Assembly: GCF_002095475.1 (NCBI RefSeq)
Contig: NZ_MLFR01000006.1
Coordinates: 62,001 to 126,000 of the forward strand
DNA from: Pantoea rwandensis
GTDB lineage: Bacteria > Pseudomonadota > Gammaproteobacteria > Enterobacterales > Enterobacteriaceae
DNA: 64,000 nucleotides
Direction: 5' to 3'
Part shown: piece by piece, positions 18,425-27,618 of the stretch
Position numbering within the stretch: position 1 is the first letter of the stretch
Layout of the letters: every line of letters starts with the position of its first letter
The notes under the pieces: model-generated
What the model saw: only the letters and a program-made list of their open reading frames with translations
The model's database searches: none
What the model was told of the DNA's origin: nothing
Translations under genes and position numbers: made by a program

Positions 18425-20047
18425 TTACTCCTCGCTGCTTTCATCGCGGTAAACCCCGGCAAACGAGGCATTACCAAAGGGACTCAGCACTAAACCTTTA
18501 ATATCATGACGATAGGCTTGCAAGCGCAACGATGAAGCCAGCGGCAATACAGGCAATTCCTGCGCCAAAATTTGCTGTGCCTGATCGTAACTATCGATAC
18601 GGGCTGACAGTTGCTGCGACAGCAGGGCACGCTGCAGCGCTTCATCAAAGGCGGGTGAACACCAGTGCGCGAAGTTGGTTTGCGAGCGGATAGCCGCGCA
18701 GCTGAGCAACGGCCGGAAGAAACTGTCTGGATCGTTACTGTCGGTTGCCCAGCCGGTCAGGGTTAAATCATGGTTCATCGCCATCAGCTGCGCTTCCTGG
18801 AAGCGGCCTTCAACCGGTGCGATAGTGACGCGAACGCCGATCTGCGCCAAATCTGCTTGCAGCAGTTCGGCGGTTTTTAACGGGCTGGGGTTCCATGATT
18901 GTGACGTGGTCGGCACCACTAAACGCAGGTGCAAATCTTCAATACCCAACGCTTTCAGCTCTTCACGCGCTTTAGCCGGATTGTACTCCGTGACGCGGGC
19001 ATCATTGTCGTAGGCCCAAGACGCCCGTGGCAGAATCGATGCGGCGGTCTCAGCGGTGCCGTAATAGATCGATTCCATCAGGCGCTCATTATTGATTGCT
19101 AATGCCAGCGCATGGCGCACTTCAGGACGATCCAGCGGGGGTTTACGGGTGTTAAATGCCAGATAAGCGATGTTCATGCCTGGGCGTAAGGTCATGCGCA
19201 GACGTGGGTCATCACGCAGAATCGACAGTTGGCTGGCGGCGGGATAGGCCAGAACATCGCATTCGCCGGTCAGCAGTTTCGATAGACGCCCAGTGCCACC
19301 CACACCCAGATCGATCACGACTTGCTGCAAACGGGGTACGCCTCGCCAGTACTGTGGATTACGCGCCAGCCGCAGGTACTGCCCAGTACGATACTCACTT
19401 AACTGGAACGGACCGGTGCCCACCGGTTCACGGTCCAATCTTTCCTGCTGGCCTTTTGCCGTGAGTTTATCGGCATATTCCTGCGACAGAATCGGAGCGT
19501 AATGTGTGGCGATATGCCAAAGGAATGAGGCATCAGGGCTATTTAGGCGGATTTCCACCGTATCGTTATCCAGCTTCTTCACACTTTGCACAGAATCGGA
19601 AAACTGCAGGCTATCAAAATACGGATAACTGCCGCCGTTCACGTTATGCCACGGGTGCTGACGGTCAAACATGCGCGCAAAACTGAACACCACATCATCA
19701 GCGTTCATTTTACGCGTGGGTTTGAACCAGTTGGTATGCTGGAACGACACATCTTTTCGCAGATGGAAACGGTAAGTCGCACCGTTATCGCGGACTTCCC
19801 AACTTTGTGCCAGGTCAGGAATTAAGCGATAGGTATAAGGGTCAACATCCAGCAGGCGGTCGTATAACTGCGCTGCAAGGGTATCGACCACCAGACCGCT
19901 GCTCACCATCTGCGGATTGAAGGTGTTCACCGTGCCATTCACGCAATAGACAAAGCCGCTGTTACGGATGTTATCCGTTGGCGCGGCCAGCGCAGACGCA
20001 CTCAATACGCTGAGACTTAGCAGCAGCGAAGTTAGTAATTTGGGCAT
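18425..20047 (-). CDS. sapA: Sap transporter periplasmic substrate-binding protein SapA
   Basis: A 540-residue family-5 solute-binding protein and first gene of sapABCDF. The signal peptide is [21 protein letters not shown], cleaved before APTDN. The mature part aligns closely with E. coli SapA ([63 protein letters not shown]). In some pathogens SapA binds antimicrobial peptides or haem. The in-frame ATG at 20089 would bury the signal peptide behind 14 residues and is rejected in favour of 20047. The operon promoter must lie in the region shared with ryhB, so Fur bound there could also touch sap expression (inference). Confidence 0.95.
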   Translation of the reverse strand: MPKLLTSLLLSLSVLSASALAAPTDNIRNSGFVYCVNGTVNTFNPQMVSSGLVVDTLAAQLYDRLLDVDPYTYRLIPDLAQSWEVRDNGATYRFHLRKDVSFQHTNWFKPTRKMNADDVVFSFARMFDRQHPWHNVNGGSYPYFDSLQFSDSVQSVKKLDNDTVEIRLNSPDASFLWHIATHYAPILSQEYADKLTAKGQQERLDREPVGTGPFQLSEYRTGQYLRLARNPQYWRGVPRLQQVVIDLGVGGTGRLSKLLTGECDVLAYPAASQLSILRDDPRLRMTLRPGMNIAYLAFNTRKPPLDRPEVRHALALAINNERLMESIYYGTAETAASILPRASWAYDNDARVTEYNPAKAREELKALGIEDLHLRLVVPTTSQSWNPSPLKTAELLQADLAQIGVRVTIAPVEGRFQEAQLMAMNHDLTLTGWATDSNDPDSFFRPLLSCAAIRSQTNFAHWCSPAFDEALQRALLSQQLSARIDSYDQAQQILAQELPVLPLASSLRLQAYRHDIKGLVLSPFGNASFAGVYRDESSEE

Positions 20048-20175
20048 AGAACTCAACGATTCTGAGGCAATAGCGAGAGTGTATCGCAAAGGTCACACAC
20101 TCCCCAAATCCACGATCAATCTGCGCTGTTTTTCACCGAATTGGTGGCGGGATAATCACAACGTTAGTGTGGAAA

Positions 20176-20190
20176 TGAGAAAAATTCTCA
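20176..20190. promoter_or_regulatory. Second, upstream Fur-box-like site
   Basis: TGAGAAAAATTCTCA is nearly palindromic and fits the 7-1-7 Fur model TGATAAT-N-ATTATCA at 11 of 14 positions. It lies 9 bp before the ryhB -35 and about 130 bp upstream of the divergent sapA start. Confidence 0.5.
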
Positions 20191-20198
20191 ATTAGGGC

Positions 20199-20228
20199 TT
20201 TACAGATGATAATAAGAATGATTATTAT
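20199..20228 (+). promoter_or_regulatory. ryhB promoter overlapped by a Fur box
   Basis: A -35 TTTACA (20199-20204) and a -10 TATTAT (20223-20228), 18 bp apart, are spanned by the Fur box GATAATAAGAATGATTATT at 20208-20226, which matches the 19-bp consensus at 15 positions. Iron-loaded Fur would block polymerase, so the RNA should be made when iron is low. Confidence 0.85.
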
Positions 20229-20234
20229 TCTTCT

Positions 20235-20330
20235 GCGCTTCGACGGTGGCTCTACCGAAGAAGAGCACGACATTGCTCACATTGCTTCCAGTATTAAGTT
20301 GCCCGTACTTTATAGTACGGGCTTTTTTTT
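20235..20330 (+). ncRNA. ryhB: RyhB small RNA
   Basis: An iron-limitation small RNA of about 96 nt that pairs, with Hfq, to mRNAs of iron-using proteins. A 5' hairpin (CTTCGACGGT...ACCGAAG) precedes the diagnostic core GACATTGCTCACATTGCTTCC (20269-20289), which is the E. coli RyhB pairing region, then an A/U-rich Hfq site and a terminator (GCCCGTACT...AGTACGGGC plus eight T). The Fur-covered promoter immediately upstream supports the call. E. coli ryhB lies elsewhere (between yhhX and yhhY), so this is a different locus; a further copy in this genome is possible. The 5' end is estimated from the promoter spacing and a GCG start like that of E. coli. Confidence 0.93.
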
Positions 20331-20336
20331 CTTCCT

Positions 20337-20439
20337 GATTTGCACTGCTGCTGCGTTGGCTACGCTCAGCCACACCGGTCACATACTGATGTATGCTCTC
20401 GGGGATGTCTTCACTTGCCGCCTTGCATCAGCACAAATC
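20337..20439. repeat. Imperfect palindromic intergenic repeat of about 103 bp
   Basis: The ends GATTTGCACTGCTGC and GCATCAGCACAAATC are inverted, and the centre is the palindrome CATAC-TGAT-GTATG. The CTGCGTTGGCTACGCTCA and GGGGATGTCTTCACTTGCCGCC tracts resemble a class of palindromic repeats scattered in Yersinia and Serratia intergenic regions (from memory). It sits directly after the ryhB terminator. Confidence 0.65.
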
Positions 20440-20492
20440 AGTTTGAAAAAACACCTCTGCGGTTTTTGTAAAATCAAAAGCCGCACAATCTG

Positions 20493-20533
20493 TAGCGGCG
20501 CGATTTATCGCGCGTTTTTGACTTAACGCCGCT
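20493..20533. repeat. GTAGCGGC-type palindromic repeat, copy 1
   Basis: The core GCGCGATTTATCGCGC is preceded by TAGCG and followed by a T run; the outer AGCGGCG (20494) and CGCCGCT (20527) also pair. It ends on the pspF stop codon and, with its TTTTT, could end transcription from the ryhB side. Copies at 35493 and 52662 share the core. Confidence 0.65.
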
Positions 20534-21531
20534 CACTCCTCTTCACGCACCTGAATGCCGTGCTTCTTCATCATTGCGCGCAGTTGGTGGTAGGTCACGC
20601 GCAGTAACTCTGCGGCGCGGCGCTGGTTATATTTCGCCTGCTGCAAGCTGGCCTCCACTAACTCACGCTCCTGCTGGTTTTGCCACTGGCGAAGATCGAG
20701 CGGCAGGGTGGGTAAGCCGCTGACGCTGGGTTCGGCGATAATATCGGGTGGCGCGCTGCGGGGGGCAAACGGGTTGATGATGATGTTATCCAATTGCTCG
20801 TCAACGCTATGATGGCGATACACCGAACGCTCCACCACATTTTTCAACTCACGCACGTTGCCCGGCCAGTTGTGACTGAGCAGCGCCAGTTGCGCGCGTT
20901 CACTAAAGCCGGGGAAGAGTGGCATGCTCAGCTCACGACACATCTGAATGGCAAAATGTTCAGCCATCACCAAAATGTCGCTGCGACGTTCACGCAGCGG
21001 AGGCAGTTGCACCACATCGAAGGCGAGGCGATCGAGTAAATCGGCACGAAACTTTCCGGCCGCCGCGAGCGCGGGCAAGTCTTCATTGGTGGCGCACACC
21101 AAACGCACATTGACCTGCAAGGATTGATTACCGCCAACGCGTTCTAACTGACCGTACTCGATCACGCGCAGCAACTTCTCCTGAACCAGCATCGGTGCGG
21201 TTGCCAGTTCATCAAGAAATAAGGTTCCGGTATCGGCGCGTTCAAAACGGCCCAGGTGGCGTTTCTGTGCGCCAGTGAACGCGCCGGCTTCATGGCCGAA
21301 AAGTTCGGAATCCAGCAGATTTTCATTTAAGGCTGCGCAGTTCAGGGAGATGAAGGGGCCTTGCCAGCGATCGGAAAGATAGTGCAGGCGGCTGGCAATC
21401 AGCTCTTTACCGGTGCCACGCTCACCAATCACCAGCACCGGTTTTTCCAGCGGTGCGAGGCGGGAAACCTGCTCCAGCACTTCCAAAAAGTTATTGGATT
21501 CACCTAAAAGATTGTCGTTACCTGATGCCAT
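20533..21531 (-). CDS. pspF: PspF, sigma-54 activator of the phage-shock operon
   Basis: A 332-residue enhancer-binding protein without a regulatory N-domain. The AAA+ domain has Walker A GERGTGKE, the sigma-54-contacting GAFTGA loop and the sensor region of the family; a Fis-type helix-turn-helix ends the protein (KYNQRRAAELLRVTYHQLRAMMKK). PspA binds and inhibits PspF until the membrane is stressed. The ATG at 21531 gives the same spacing to DNLLGE as E. coli PspF; a GTG five codons upstream (21546) is less likely. It is divergent from pspA. Confidence 0.96.
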   Translation of the reverse strand: MASGNDNLLGESNNFLEVLEQVSRLAPLEKPVLVIGERGTGKELIASRLHYLSDRWQGPFISLNCAALNENLLDSELFGHEAGAFTGAQKRHLGRFERADTGTLFLDELATAPMLVQEKLLRVIEYGQLERVGGNQSLQVNVRLVCATNEDLPALAAAGKFRADLLDRLAFDVVQLPPLRERRSDILVMAEHFAIQMCRELSMPLFPGFSERAQLALLSHNWPGNVRELKNVVERSVYRHHSVDEQLDNIIINPFAPRSAPPDIIAEPSVSGLPTLPLDLRQWQNQQERELVEASLQQAKYNQRRAAELLRVTYHQLRAMMKKHGIQVREEE

Positions 21532-21627
21532 GATGAATTTCGCCACGAGTTAATCAATTTCACTACCATAGTGGATGATCCAGCGAATGTAAAATCTGCA
21601 ATCCTCTAAAAATCAAGGCATTAAAAG

Positions 21628-21643
21628 TTGGCATGGTCTTTGT
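21628..21643 (+). promoter_or_regulatory. Sigma-54 promoter of the psp operon
   Basis: TTGGCATGGTCTTTGT carries the -24 GG and -12 G(T) pair with the right spacing and closely resembles the E. coli pspA promoter (TTGGCACGCAAATTGT). It ends 51 bp before the pspA ATG. The remaining 96 bp towards pspF should hold the PspF and IHF sites, which I cannot define by eye. Confidence 0.9.
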
Positions 21644-21694
21644 ATTAAGTAACCCTGTATTGCACAACCACATGACAAACAGAGGAACATCATT

Positions 21695-22360
21695 ATGGGT
21701 ATTTTTTCTCGTTTCGCCGACATCGTGAACGCTAACATCAATTCCCTGCTGGAGCGCGCCGAAGATCCGCAGAAACTGGTACGCCTGATGATTCAGGAAA
21801 TGGAGGACACGCTGGTGGAAGTTCGATCCACCTCCGCACGCGCACTCGCTGAGAAAAAACAGCTGTCGCGCCGCATTGAGCAGGCGGAAATCCAACAGGC
21901 TGAATGGCAGGAAAAAGCCGAACTGGCGATTAATAAAGGTAAAGAAGATTTAGCGCGCGCCGCCTTAATCGAAAAACAGAAACTGACTGATTTGATTGCC
22001 TCGCTGCAGCAGGAATCGACGCAAGTTGAAGAAACACTGGAACGCATGAAGGGTGAGATTGGTGAGTTAGAGAAAAAGCTCACAGAAACCCGCGCTCGTC
22101 AGCAAGCACTGACGCTGCGTCATCAAGCGGCTTCCTCTTCTCGCGATGTACGTCGCCAACTTGATAGCGGCAAACTGGATGATGCGATGGCACGTTTTGA
22201 ATCGTTTGAACGCCGCATCGATCACATGGAAGCTGAAGCGGAAAGTCAGCGCTTCGGTAAGCCTAAAGGTTTAGATCAGGAATTCGCCGAGCTGAAAGCT
22301 GATGATGAAATCAGCCAGCAGCTGGCTGCGCTGAAAGCCAAAATGAACCGCAGTGAGTAA
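21695..22360 (+). CDS. pspA: Phage-shock protein A
   Basis: A 221-residue peripheral inner-membrane protein of the PspA/IM30/ESCRT-III family, almost entirely alpha-helical coiled coil. The amphipathic N-terminus ([20 protein letters not shown]) inserts into stressed membrane; in unstressed cells the protein binds PspF. It forms large assemblies that limit proton leakage. It is the first gene of the operon; the ATG follows AGAGGAAC. Confidence 0.98.
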   Translation: MGIFSRFADIVNANINSLLERAEDPQKLVRLMIQEMEDTLVEVRSTSARALAEKKQLSRRIEQAEIQQAEWQEKAELAINKGKEDLARAALIEKQKLTDLIASLQQESTQVEETLERMKGEIGELEKKLTETRARQQALTLRHQAASSSRDVRRQLDSGKLDDAMARFESFERRIDHMEAEAESQRFGKPKGLDQEFAELKADDEISQQLAALKAKMNRSE

Positions 22361-22365
22361 GTAAG

Positions 22366-22387
22366 ACGGGCCTGCCATCAGGCCCGT
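22366..22387 (+). other. Hairpin between pspA and pspB
   Basis: A perfect 9-bp stem (ACGGGCCTG / CAGGCCCGT, 4-base loop) 5 bp after the pspA stop, without a T run. It probably protects the pspA 3' end or attenuates read-through, so PspA is made in excess over PspBC. Confidence 0.6.
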
Positions 22388-22418
22388 GCATAAAGGTGTA
22401 CCTGAAAAAGGAAAATCA

Positions 22419-22646
22419 ATGAGCGCACTATTTTTAGCCATACCCTTAACGATCTTTGTGCTGTTTGTCGCACCGATATGGTTATGGCTGCATTACAGCA
22501 ACAAACGCAACGGTGGCGCGGAACTGTCATCCAGCGATATGCAGCGTCTACAACAGCTGACGCAAGAAGCACGCCGTATGCGTGAACGCGTTGATGCACT
22601 GGAAGCCATTCTTGATGCCGAGCATCCAAACTGGAGGCAACCATGA
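22419..22646 (+). CDS. pspB: Phage-shock protein B
   Basis: A 75-residue inner-membrane protein: one N-terminal membrane helix (about 3-24) and a charged cytoplasmic helix with a heptad pattern. With PspC it senses envelope stress and draws PspA away from PspF. The start at 22419 has AAAAGGAAAATCA in front; the in-frame ATG at 22386 lies within the pspA-pspB hairpin and is rejected. It overlaps pspC by 4 bp (ATGA). Confidence 0.95.
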   Translation: MSALFLAIPLTIFVLFVAPIWLWLHYSNKRNGGAELSSSDMQRLQQLTQEARRMRERVDALEAILDAEHPNWRQP

Positions 22647-22990
22647 TGAATGGCCGCAAGCTGTGGCGTATCCCGCAACAGGGGAAAATTCGCGGCGTCT
22701 GCGCCGGTCTGGCGGAGTACCTCGATATACCGGTGCGACTATTGCGCGTGATTGTGGTGCTGTCGCTATTTTTCGGTCTGTTCATGTTTACCGTCGTGGC
22801 GTACTTCATTCTTGGCTTCGTTCTGGATGAAAAGCCGTTAGATGCGCCTGACCAGCGAACGCCCACGGCACGTGACCTGCTGGATGAGCTGGATTCCGCG
22901 TTGAAAAGCGACGAACGCAACGTGCGAGAGATTGAACGCTACGTCACCTCTGAAACCTTCAGCGTGCGTAGCCGCTTTCGCCAGATCTGA
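22643..22990 (+). CDS. pspC: Phage-shock protein C
   Basis: A 115-residue inner-membrane sensor with the PspC domain (KLWRIPQQGKIRGVCAGLAEYLDIPVRLLRV) and a membrane segment at about 38-60 followed by a C-terminal helical tail. It partners with PspB. Translation is coupled to pspB. A GC-rich hairpin without T run (about 22999-23018) separates it from pspD. Confidence 0.95.
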   Translation: MMNGRKLWRIPQQGKIRGVCAGLAEYLDIPVRLLRVIVVLSLFFGLFMFTVVAYFILGFVLDEKPLDAPDQRTPTARDLLDELDSALKSDERNVREIERYVTSETFSVRSRFRQI

Positions 22991-23046
22991 TTTATTCTCC
23001 GGGCCCGTGTGCGGGTCCGCTTCCCCGCATATTCTTAGAGGTGGAC

Positions 23047-23295
23047 ATGTATAATCAGCGTTTTACTGCTCTGCGCCGCCACGCAACACCTGCGTTGAAG
23101 TCGGCGGGGAAATTCATCATCATCAGTGCAGTAACCTATGGGCCCGGCGGCTTGGCTGGCTGGGCAGTAAAATCGGTGGCGCGTCGCCCGTTGCGCCTGT
23201 TACTGGCGGCCGCCCTGGAACCGTTGCTGAGCAAGGCGTTTAAACGCCTGTCAGCACGTTTCATCAGGGAGAGCGATGAAAAGACTGCAAAATGA
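23047..23295 (+). CDS. pspD: Phage-shock protein D
   Basis: An 82-residue protein whose centre (YGPGGLAGWAVKSVARRPLRLLLAAALEPLLSKA) matches E. coli PspD, a peripheral inner-membrane protein of unclear role. The ATG at 23047 has GAGGTG in front; a GTG at 23041 lies inside that site. It overlaps ycjX by 20 bp. Confidence 0.85.
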   Translation: MYNQRFTALRRHATPALKSAGKFIIISAVTYGPGGLAGWAVKSVARRPLRLLLAAALEPLLSKAFKRLSARFIRESDEKTAK

Positions 23296-24673
23296 ACTGA
23301 CGGCGTTGATGAACCGCGGTGTTGACCGCCATCTGCGCCTTGCGGTAACTGGCCTCAGCCGCAGCGGTAAAACCGCCTTCATCACTTCGCTGGTCAACCA
23401 GCTTCTCAATGTCCACAGCGGTGCGCGTTTGCCGCTGTTCTCTGTGGTGCGCGAAGAGCGCCTGCTCGGCGTAAAGCGCGTACCGCAGCGCGAACTCGGC
23501 ACGCCACGCTTTACCTATGATGAAGGCTTAGCCCAGTTGTACGGCACACCTCCGGTTTGGCCAACGCCCACGCGCGGTGTGAGCGAAATGCGGCTGGCGC
23601 TGCGTTACCGCCCTCAACAATCGTTGCTGCGCCATTTTAAAGACACCGCTACGCTTTATCTGGAGATCGTCGATTATCCCGGCGAATGGCTGCTCGATCT
23701 GCCGATGCTGGCACAGGATTATCTGAGCTGGTCGCGTCAGATGATGGGACTGCTGCAGGGCGACCGCCAGCAGTGGTCGGCACACTGGCTCAGCCTTTGT
23801 CAGGATCTCGACCCGTTTGCACCGGCTGATGAAAATCGTCTGGCAGCCATTGCCACGGCCTGGACCGATTATTTGCACCAGTGCAAACGTGAAGGACTGC
23901 ATTTTATTCAGCCGGGCCGTTTTGTCTTACCGGGTGATATGGCGGGCGCTCCGGCACTGCAATTCTTCCCGTGGCCGCAAGTGGAGGAAATGCACGCCAG
24001 CAAATTGCTACAGGCACCAGCTGGCAGCAACTTTGCCATGCTGCAACAGCGCTTCAATTATTACTGCCAGCATGTGGTAAAAGGCTTCTACAAAAATTAT
24101 TTCCTGCGCTTTGACCGCCAAATCGTATTGGTGGATTGCCTGCAACCGCTGAACAGCGGCCCGCAAGCCTTTAATGACATGCGACTGGCGCTCACCCAAC
24201 TGATGCAAAGCTTCCATTACGGTCAGCGTACGTTGTTCCGCCGGCTGTTTTCACCGGTGATTGATAAGCTGTTATTTGCCGCCACCAAAGCCGACCATAT
24301 TACCGCCGACCAGCACGCCAATATGGTGTCGCTGTTACAACAGTTGGTGCAGGATGCGTGGCAAAACGCTGCGTTTGAAGGCATCAGCATGGATTGTATG
24401 GGGCTGGCATCCGTGCAGGCCACGGAAAGCGGCTTGGTGGATCATCGCGGCGAAAAATTGCCAGCACTGCGTGGTCATCGGCTCAACGATGGCGAAGCGC
24501 TGACCTTCTATCCTGGCGAAGTGCCCCCGCGTTTGCCGGGCCATCAATTCTGGCAACAGCAGGGCTTTCAATTTGAACAGTTCCGGCCGCAGCAGCTCGA
24601 TGTTGATCGGCCGCTGCCGCACATTCGCATGGATGCCGCGCTGGAATTTTTACTTGGAGATAAATTGCGATGA
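23276..24673 (+). CDS. ycjX: YcjX, P-loop NTPase of the Psp regulon (DUF463)
   Basis: A 465-residue protein with a P-loop GLSRSGKT at residues 26-33 and a GTPase-like D-x-PG ([12 protein letters not shown]). The family is heat- and stress-inducible and travels with ycjF; structural work suggests a dynamin/Ras-like GTPase, but the cell role is unknown. The start has GGGAGAGCG in front and overlaps pspD, so here it belongs to the psp operon; in E. coli it is separated from psp by a sugar gene cluster. Confidence 0.93.
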   Translation: MKRLQNELTALMNRGVDRHLRLAVTGLSRSGKTAFITSLVNQLLNVHSGARLPLFSVVREERLLGVKRVPQRELGTPRFTYDEGLAQLYGTPPVWPTPTRGVSEMRLALRYRPQQSLLRHFKDTATLYLEIVDYPGEWLLDLPMLAQDYLSWSRQMMGLLQGDRQQWSAHWLSLCQDLDPFAPADENRLAAIATAWTDYLHQCKREGLHFIQPGRFVLPGDMAGAPALQFFPWPQVEEMHASKLLQAPAGSNFAMLQQRFNYYCQHVVKGFYKNYFLRFDRQIVLVDCLQPLNSGPQAFNDMRLALTQLMQSFHYGQRTLFRRLFSPVIDKLLFAATKADHITADQHANMVSLLQQLVQDAWQNAAFEGISMDCMGLASVQATESGLVDHRGEKLPALRGHRLNDGEALTFYPGEVPPRLPGHQFWQQQGFQFEQFRPQQLDVDRPLPHIRMDAALEFLLGDKLR

Positions 24674-25743
24674 GCGACGAAACCCCACTCAAACCTCGGA
24701 TTGATTTTGCGCGCCCGCTTGAAGATGAAGCACAACAACCGCTGCGTCCGGCACAGACGTTCAGTGCAGAAACGGAGCGGGCATTTTTGGCTACCGCAGA
24801 AACCGAACCCCTGGAAGAAGGTGAGGGCGAAAAGGTGGTTGAAGCGGCGCTGCGTCCGAAGCGTAGTGTTTGGCGTAAAATGGTCGGTGTTGGGCTGGCA
24901 ATTTTCGGCGTCAGCGTTGTCGCGCAGGGTGTTCAGTGGTTGCATGATGCGTGGATAACGCGTGACTGGTTCTCTCTGGGCACGGGTGTCGCCGGTGGAT
25001 TAATTGTGGTCGCCGGCGCGGGTGCGTTGATTGGCGAATGGCGACGTCTTTATCGCTTACGTCAGCGGGCAGAAGAGCGCGATATTGGACGCGAATTGCT
25101 GCACAGTCACGGTATTGGCAAGGGCCGCGCATTTTGTGAGAAGTTGGCGCAGCAGGCGCAACTGGATCAGGCTCATCCTGCGTTACAACGCTGGCATGCC
25201 GCGCTGCATGAAACTCATAATGACCGCGAAATCGTGCTGCTCTATGCGCAATTGGTGCAACCGGTGTTGGATCGCCAGGCACATCGCGAAATCAGCCGTC
25301 ACGCGGCGGAATCCACCTTAATGATCGCGGTCAGTCCGCTGGCGCTGGTGGACATGGCGTTTATTGCCTGGCGTAACCTACGACTGGTCAATCGCATCGC
25401 CGCGATTTACGGCATCGAACTCGGTTACTTCAGCCGCATCCGCCTGTTCCGTTTGGTGCTTCTCAATATGGCCTTTGCCGGGGCATCAGAACTGGTACGC
25501 GAAGTGGGGATGGACTGGATGTCACAGGACATTGCGGCACGGCTATCAGCTCGCGCCGCACAAGGGATTGGTGCGGGGTTGCTCACCGCACGTCTCGGCA
25601 TCAAAGCGATGGAATTATGCCGGCCACTGCCTTGGCTGGAAGATGATAAACCCCGCCTGGGTGACTTCCGCCGTGAACTCCTGACGCAGTTGAAAGAATC
25701 CCTGATTAAAAACGGGGATAAAGCAGGCAAGCCTGCTAAATAA
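24670..25743 (+). CDS. ycjF: YcjF, inner-membrane protein (DUF697)
   Basis: A 357-residue protein with an acidic N-terminal cytoplasmic part, two membrane helices (about 72-90 and 100-120), and a C-terminal DUF697 domain (from about 215, containing [27 protein letters not shown]). Its function is unknown; it probably works with YcjX at the membrane. It overlaps ycjX by 4 bp (ATGA) and is the last gene of psp-ycjXF. Confidence 0.93.
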   Translation: MSDETPLKPRIDFARPLEDEAQQPLRPAQTFSAETERAFLATAETEPLEEGEGEKVVEAALRPKRSVWRKMVGVGLAIFGVSVVAQGVQWLHDAWITRDWFSLGTGVAGGLIVVAGAGALIGEWRRLYRLRQRAEERDIGRELLHSHGIGKGRAFCEKLAQQAQLDQAHPALQRWHAALHETHNDREIVLLYAQLVQPVLDRQAHREISRHAAESTLMIAVSPLALVDMAFIAWRNLRLVNRIAAIYGIELGYFSRIRLFRLVLLNMAFAGASELVREVGMDWMSQDIAARLSARAAQGIGAGLLTARLGIKAMELCRPLPWLEDDKPRLGDFRRELLTQLKESLIKNGDKAGKPAK

Positions 25744-25753
25744 TTCGCTGACG

Positions 25754-25789
25754 TTCACCTTTCACGCTGCTGATGGCGTGAAAGGTGAA
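25754..25789 (+). terminator. Perfect 14-bp hairpin after ycjF
   Basis: TTCACCTTTCACGC and GCGTGAAAGGTGAA pair perfectly around an 8-base loop, 10 bp after the ycjF stop. No T run follows, so it may work as a Rho-assisted end or stabilise the long psp-ycjXF mRNA. Confidence 0.55.
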
Positions 25790-25956
25790 ATTATCTGTGT
25801 TAATTGTGATTTTCGACGGGATTATTGAGGGTTGTTCCGTTACACTTCTTCGCGTCACCTGCCTCAAGCTGTCAACTTTTCATGACAGCCCCCTTCTGAG
25901 GCGCTGCAAGTTAGCGTATTATCTCTAAAATCAAAACCTGACTAAGGCTCATCGCA

Positions 25957-27522
25957 ATGCGTTTGGAAGTTTTCTGCCAGGACCGCATCGGTCTGGCGCG
26001 CGAGCTACTCGACCTGCTGGTTGCGCGCAACATCGACTTGCGCGGTATTGAAATTGCGCCCTTTGGTCGCATCTATCTCAATTTTTCCGCTCTGGAATTT
26101 GAACCCTTCAGTAATCTGATGGCGGAAATTCGTCGTACACCAGGCGTGACAGATGTGCGCACTGTGAGCTACATGCCTTCTGAACGCGAGCATCGCGCCT
26201 TGAGCGCATTACTGATTGCGATGCCAGAGCCGGTGCTCTCTATCGATCTAAAGTGCAAAATCGAACTGGCCAACCCGGCAGCGCAGAGTCTGTTTAATCT
26301 CGATGAACAGAAGTTACGTAATCAGAATGCCGCCACGCTAATCACCGGTTTTAACTTCCAACGCTGGATTGAGAACGAACGCGTGGAGGCACAGGCACAG
26401 CACGTGGTGATTCAGGGGCGTGATTTCCTGATGGAAGCGCGACCGATCTATCTGACGGAAGAGGAAGGGCAAAGCGATCAGCCAGTGGGCGCGATGATTA
26501 CGTTGAAATCTACCGCGCGCATGGGTCAGCAACTGCAAAATCTTACCGTCACCGATGAATCTGAATTTGATCATATCGTTGCGGTCACGCCGAAAATGCG
26601 CCAGGTAATCGATCAGGCACGTAAACTGGCGATGCATGATGCGCCGCTGCTTATCGTCGGCGATACCGGTACGGGTAAAGACATGCTGGCGCGAGCCTGC
26701 CATCTGCGTAGCGCTCGCGGTAAAAAACCCTTCCTCGCGCTGAACTGTGCATCGCTGCCAGATGATGTCGCAGAGAGCGAACTGTTTGGTCACGCTGCAG
26801 GCGCTTACCCTAATGCACTGGAAGGCAAAAAAGGCTTCTTTGAACAGGCTAACGGCGGCTCAGTTTTGCTCGACGAAATCGGCGAAATGTCACCGCGCAT
26901 GCAGACCAAACTGCTGCGTTTCCTCAACGATGGCACGTTCCGTCGGGTGGGCGAAGAGCATGAAGTGCATGTCGATGTCCGCGTGATTTGTGCCACGCAA
27001 AAGAATCTGATTGAGCTGGTGCAGCGTGGTGAATTCCGTGAAGACCTGTTCTATCGTCTGAACGTGCTGACGCTGAATTTGCCACCGCTGCGCGAACGTC
27101 CGCTGGATATTTTGCCGCTAACCGAGATGTTTGTGGCACGTTTCTCTGATGAGCAGGGTTTACCTCGGCCTCGTCTCTCACCGCAGCTGGTGCCATTCCT
27201 GACGCGTTATAACTGGCCAGGCAATGTGCGTCAGCTGAAGAACGCACTGTATCGCGCATTGACCCAGTTGGAAGGCTACGAACTGCGTCCGCAGGATATT
27301 GTGTTGCCGGAGCAGGCGTTAGATGTGTCGCTGGGTGAAGAAGCTATGGAGGGCTCACTGGATGATATTACCAGTCGTTTTGAACGCTCAGTGCTGACGC
27401 GCCTTTATCTCTCTTATCCCAGCACGCGCAAACTGGCGAAGCGACTTGGTGTATCGCATACCGCGATTGCTAACAAACTGCGTGAATACGGGTTGGGGCA
27501 GAAGCGTAACGAAAGCGAGTAA
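25957..27522 (+). CDS. tyrR: TyrR, aromatic amino-acid regulator
   Basis: A 521-residue regulator of aromatic amino-acid biosynthesis and transport (E. coli TyrR 513). An ACT domain (about 1-75), PAS domain (about 78-190), AAA+ domain with Walker A GDTGTGKD, and a C-terminal helix-turn-helix (STRKLAKRLGVSHTAIANKLREYG). The sigma-54 loop GAFTGA is replaced by GAYPNA, as in E. coli TyrR, which acts on sigma-70 promoters. ATP and tyrosine control its oligomer state. AAGG lies 9 bases before the ATG. Confidence 0.97.
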   Translation: MRLEVFCQDRIGLARELLDLLVARNIDLRGIEIAPFGRIYLNFSALEFEPFSNLMAEIRRTPGVTDVRTVSYMPSEREHRALSALLIAMPEPVLSIDLKCKIELANPAAQSLFNLDEQKLRNQNAATLITGFNFQRWIENERVEAQAQHVVIQGRDFLMEARPIYLTEEEGQSDQPVGAMITLKSTARMGQQLQNLTVTDESEFDHIVAVTPKMRQVIDQARKLAMHDAPLLIVGDTGTGKDMLARACHLRSARGKKPFLALNCASLPDDVAESELFGHAAGAYPNALEGKKGFFEQANGGSVLLDEIGEMSPRMQTKLLRFLNDGTFRRVGEEHEVHVDVRVICATQKNLIELVQRGEFREDLFYRLNVLTLNLPPLRERPLDILPLTEMFVARFSDEQGLPRPRLSPQLVPFLTRYNWPGNVRQLKNALYRALTQLEGYELRPQDIVLPEQALDVSLGEEAMEGSLDDITSRFERSVLTRLYLSYPSTRKLAKRLGVSHTAIANKLREYGLGQKRNESE

Positions 27523-27607
27523 GTGCACATTCCGTAGCTACCGCTTGACGTGCAAGACGGTAGCTACGATACCTGCGATCTGGCATCCCGGTTTGCAAAT
27601 GTGCACT
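27522..27607. repeat. Nested 86-bp inverted-repeat element after tyrR
   Basis: Outer arms AGTGCACATT (27522-27531) and AATGTGCACT (27598-27607) are perfect inverted repeats; inside lies a second perfect pair, CGTAGCTACCG (27533) and CGGTAGCTACG (27558), closed by CTTG-ACGTG-CAAG. The inner hairpin could stop transcription from both convergent genes. It starts on the last base of the tyrR stop and marks one edge of the inserted GH31 cassette. Confidence 0.7.
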
Positions 27608-27618
27608 CATCCAGGCAT

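Noticed and set aside
20206..20526. A 106-codon frame starting in the Fur box and covering ryhB
   Set aside because: It translates a Fur box, a structured RNA with terminator and two palindromic repeats, and has no ribosome site.
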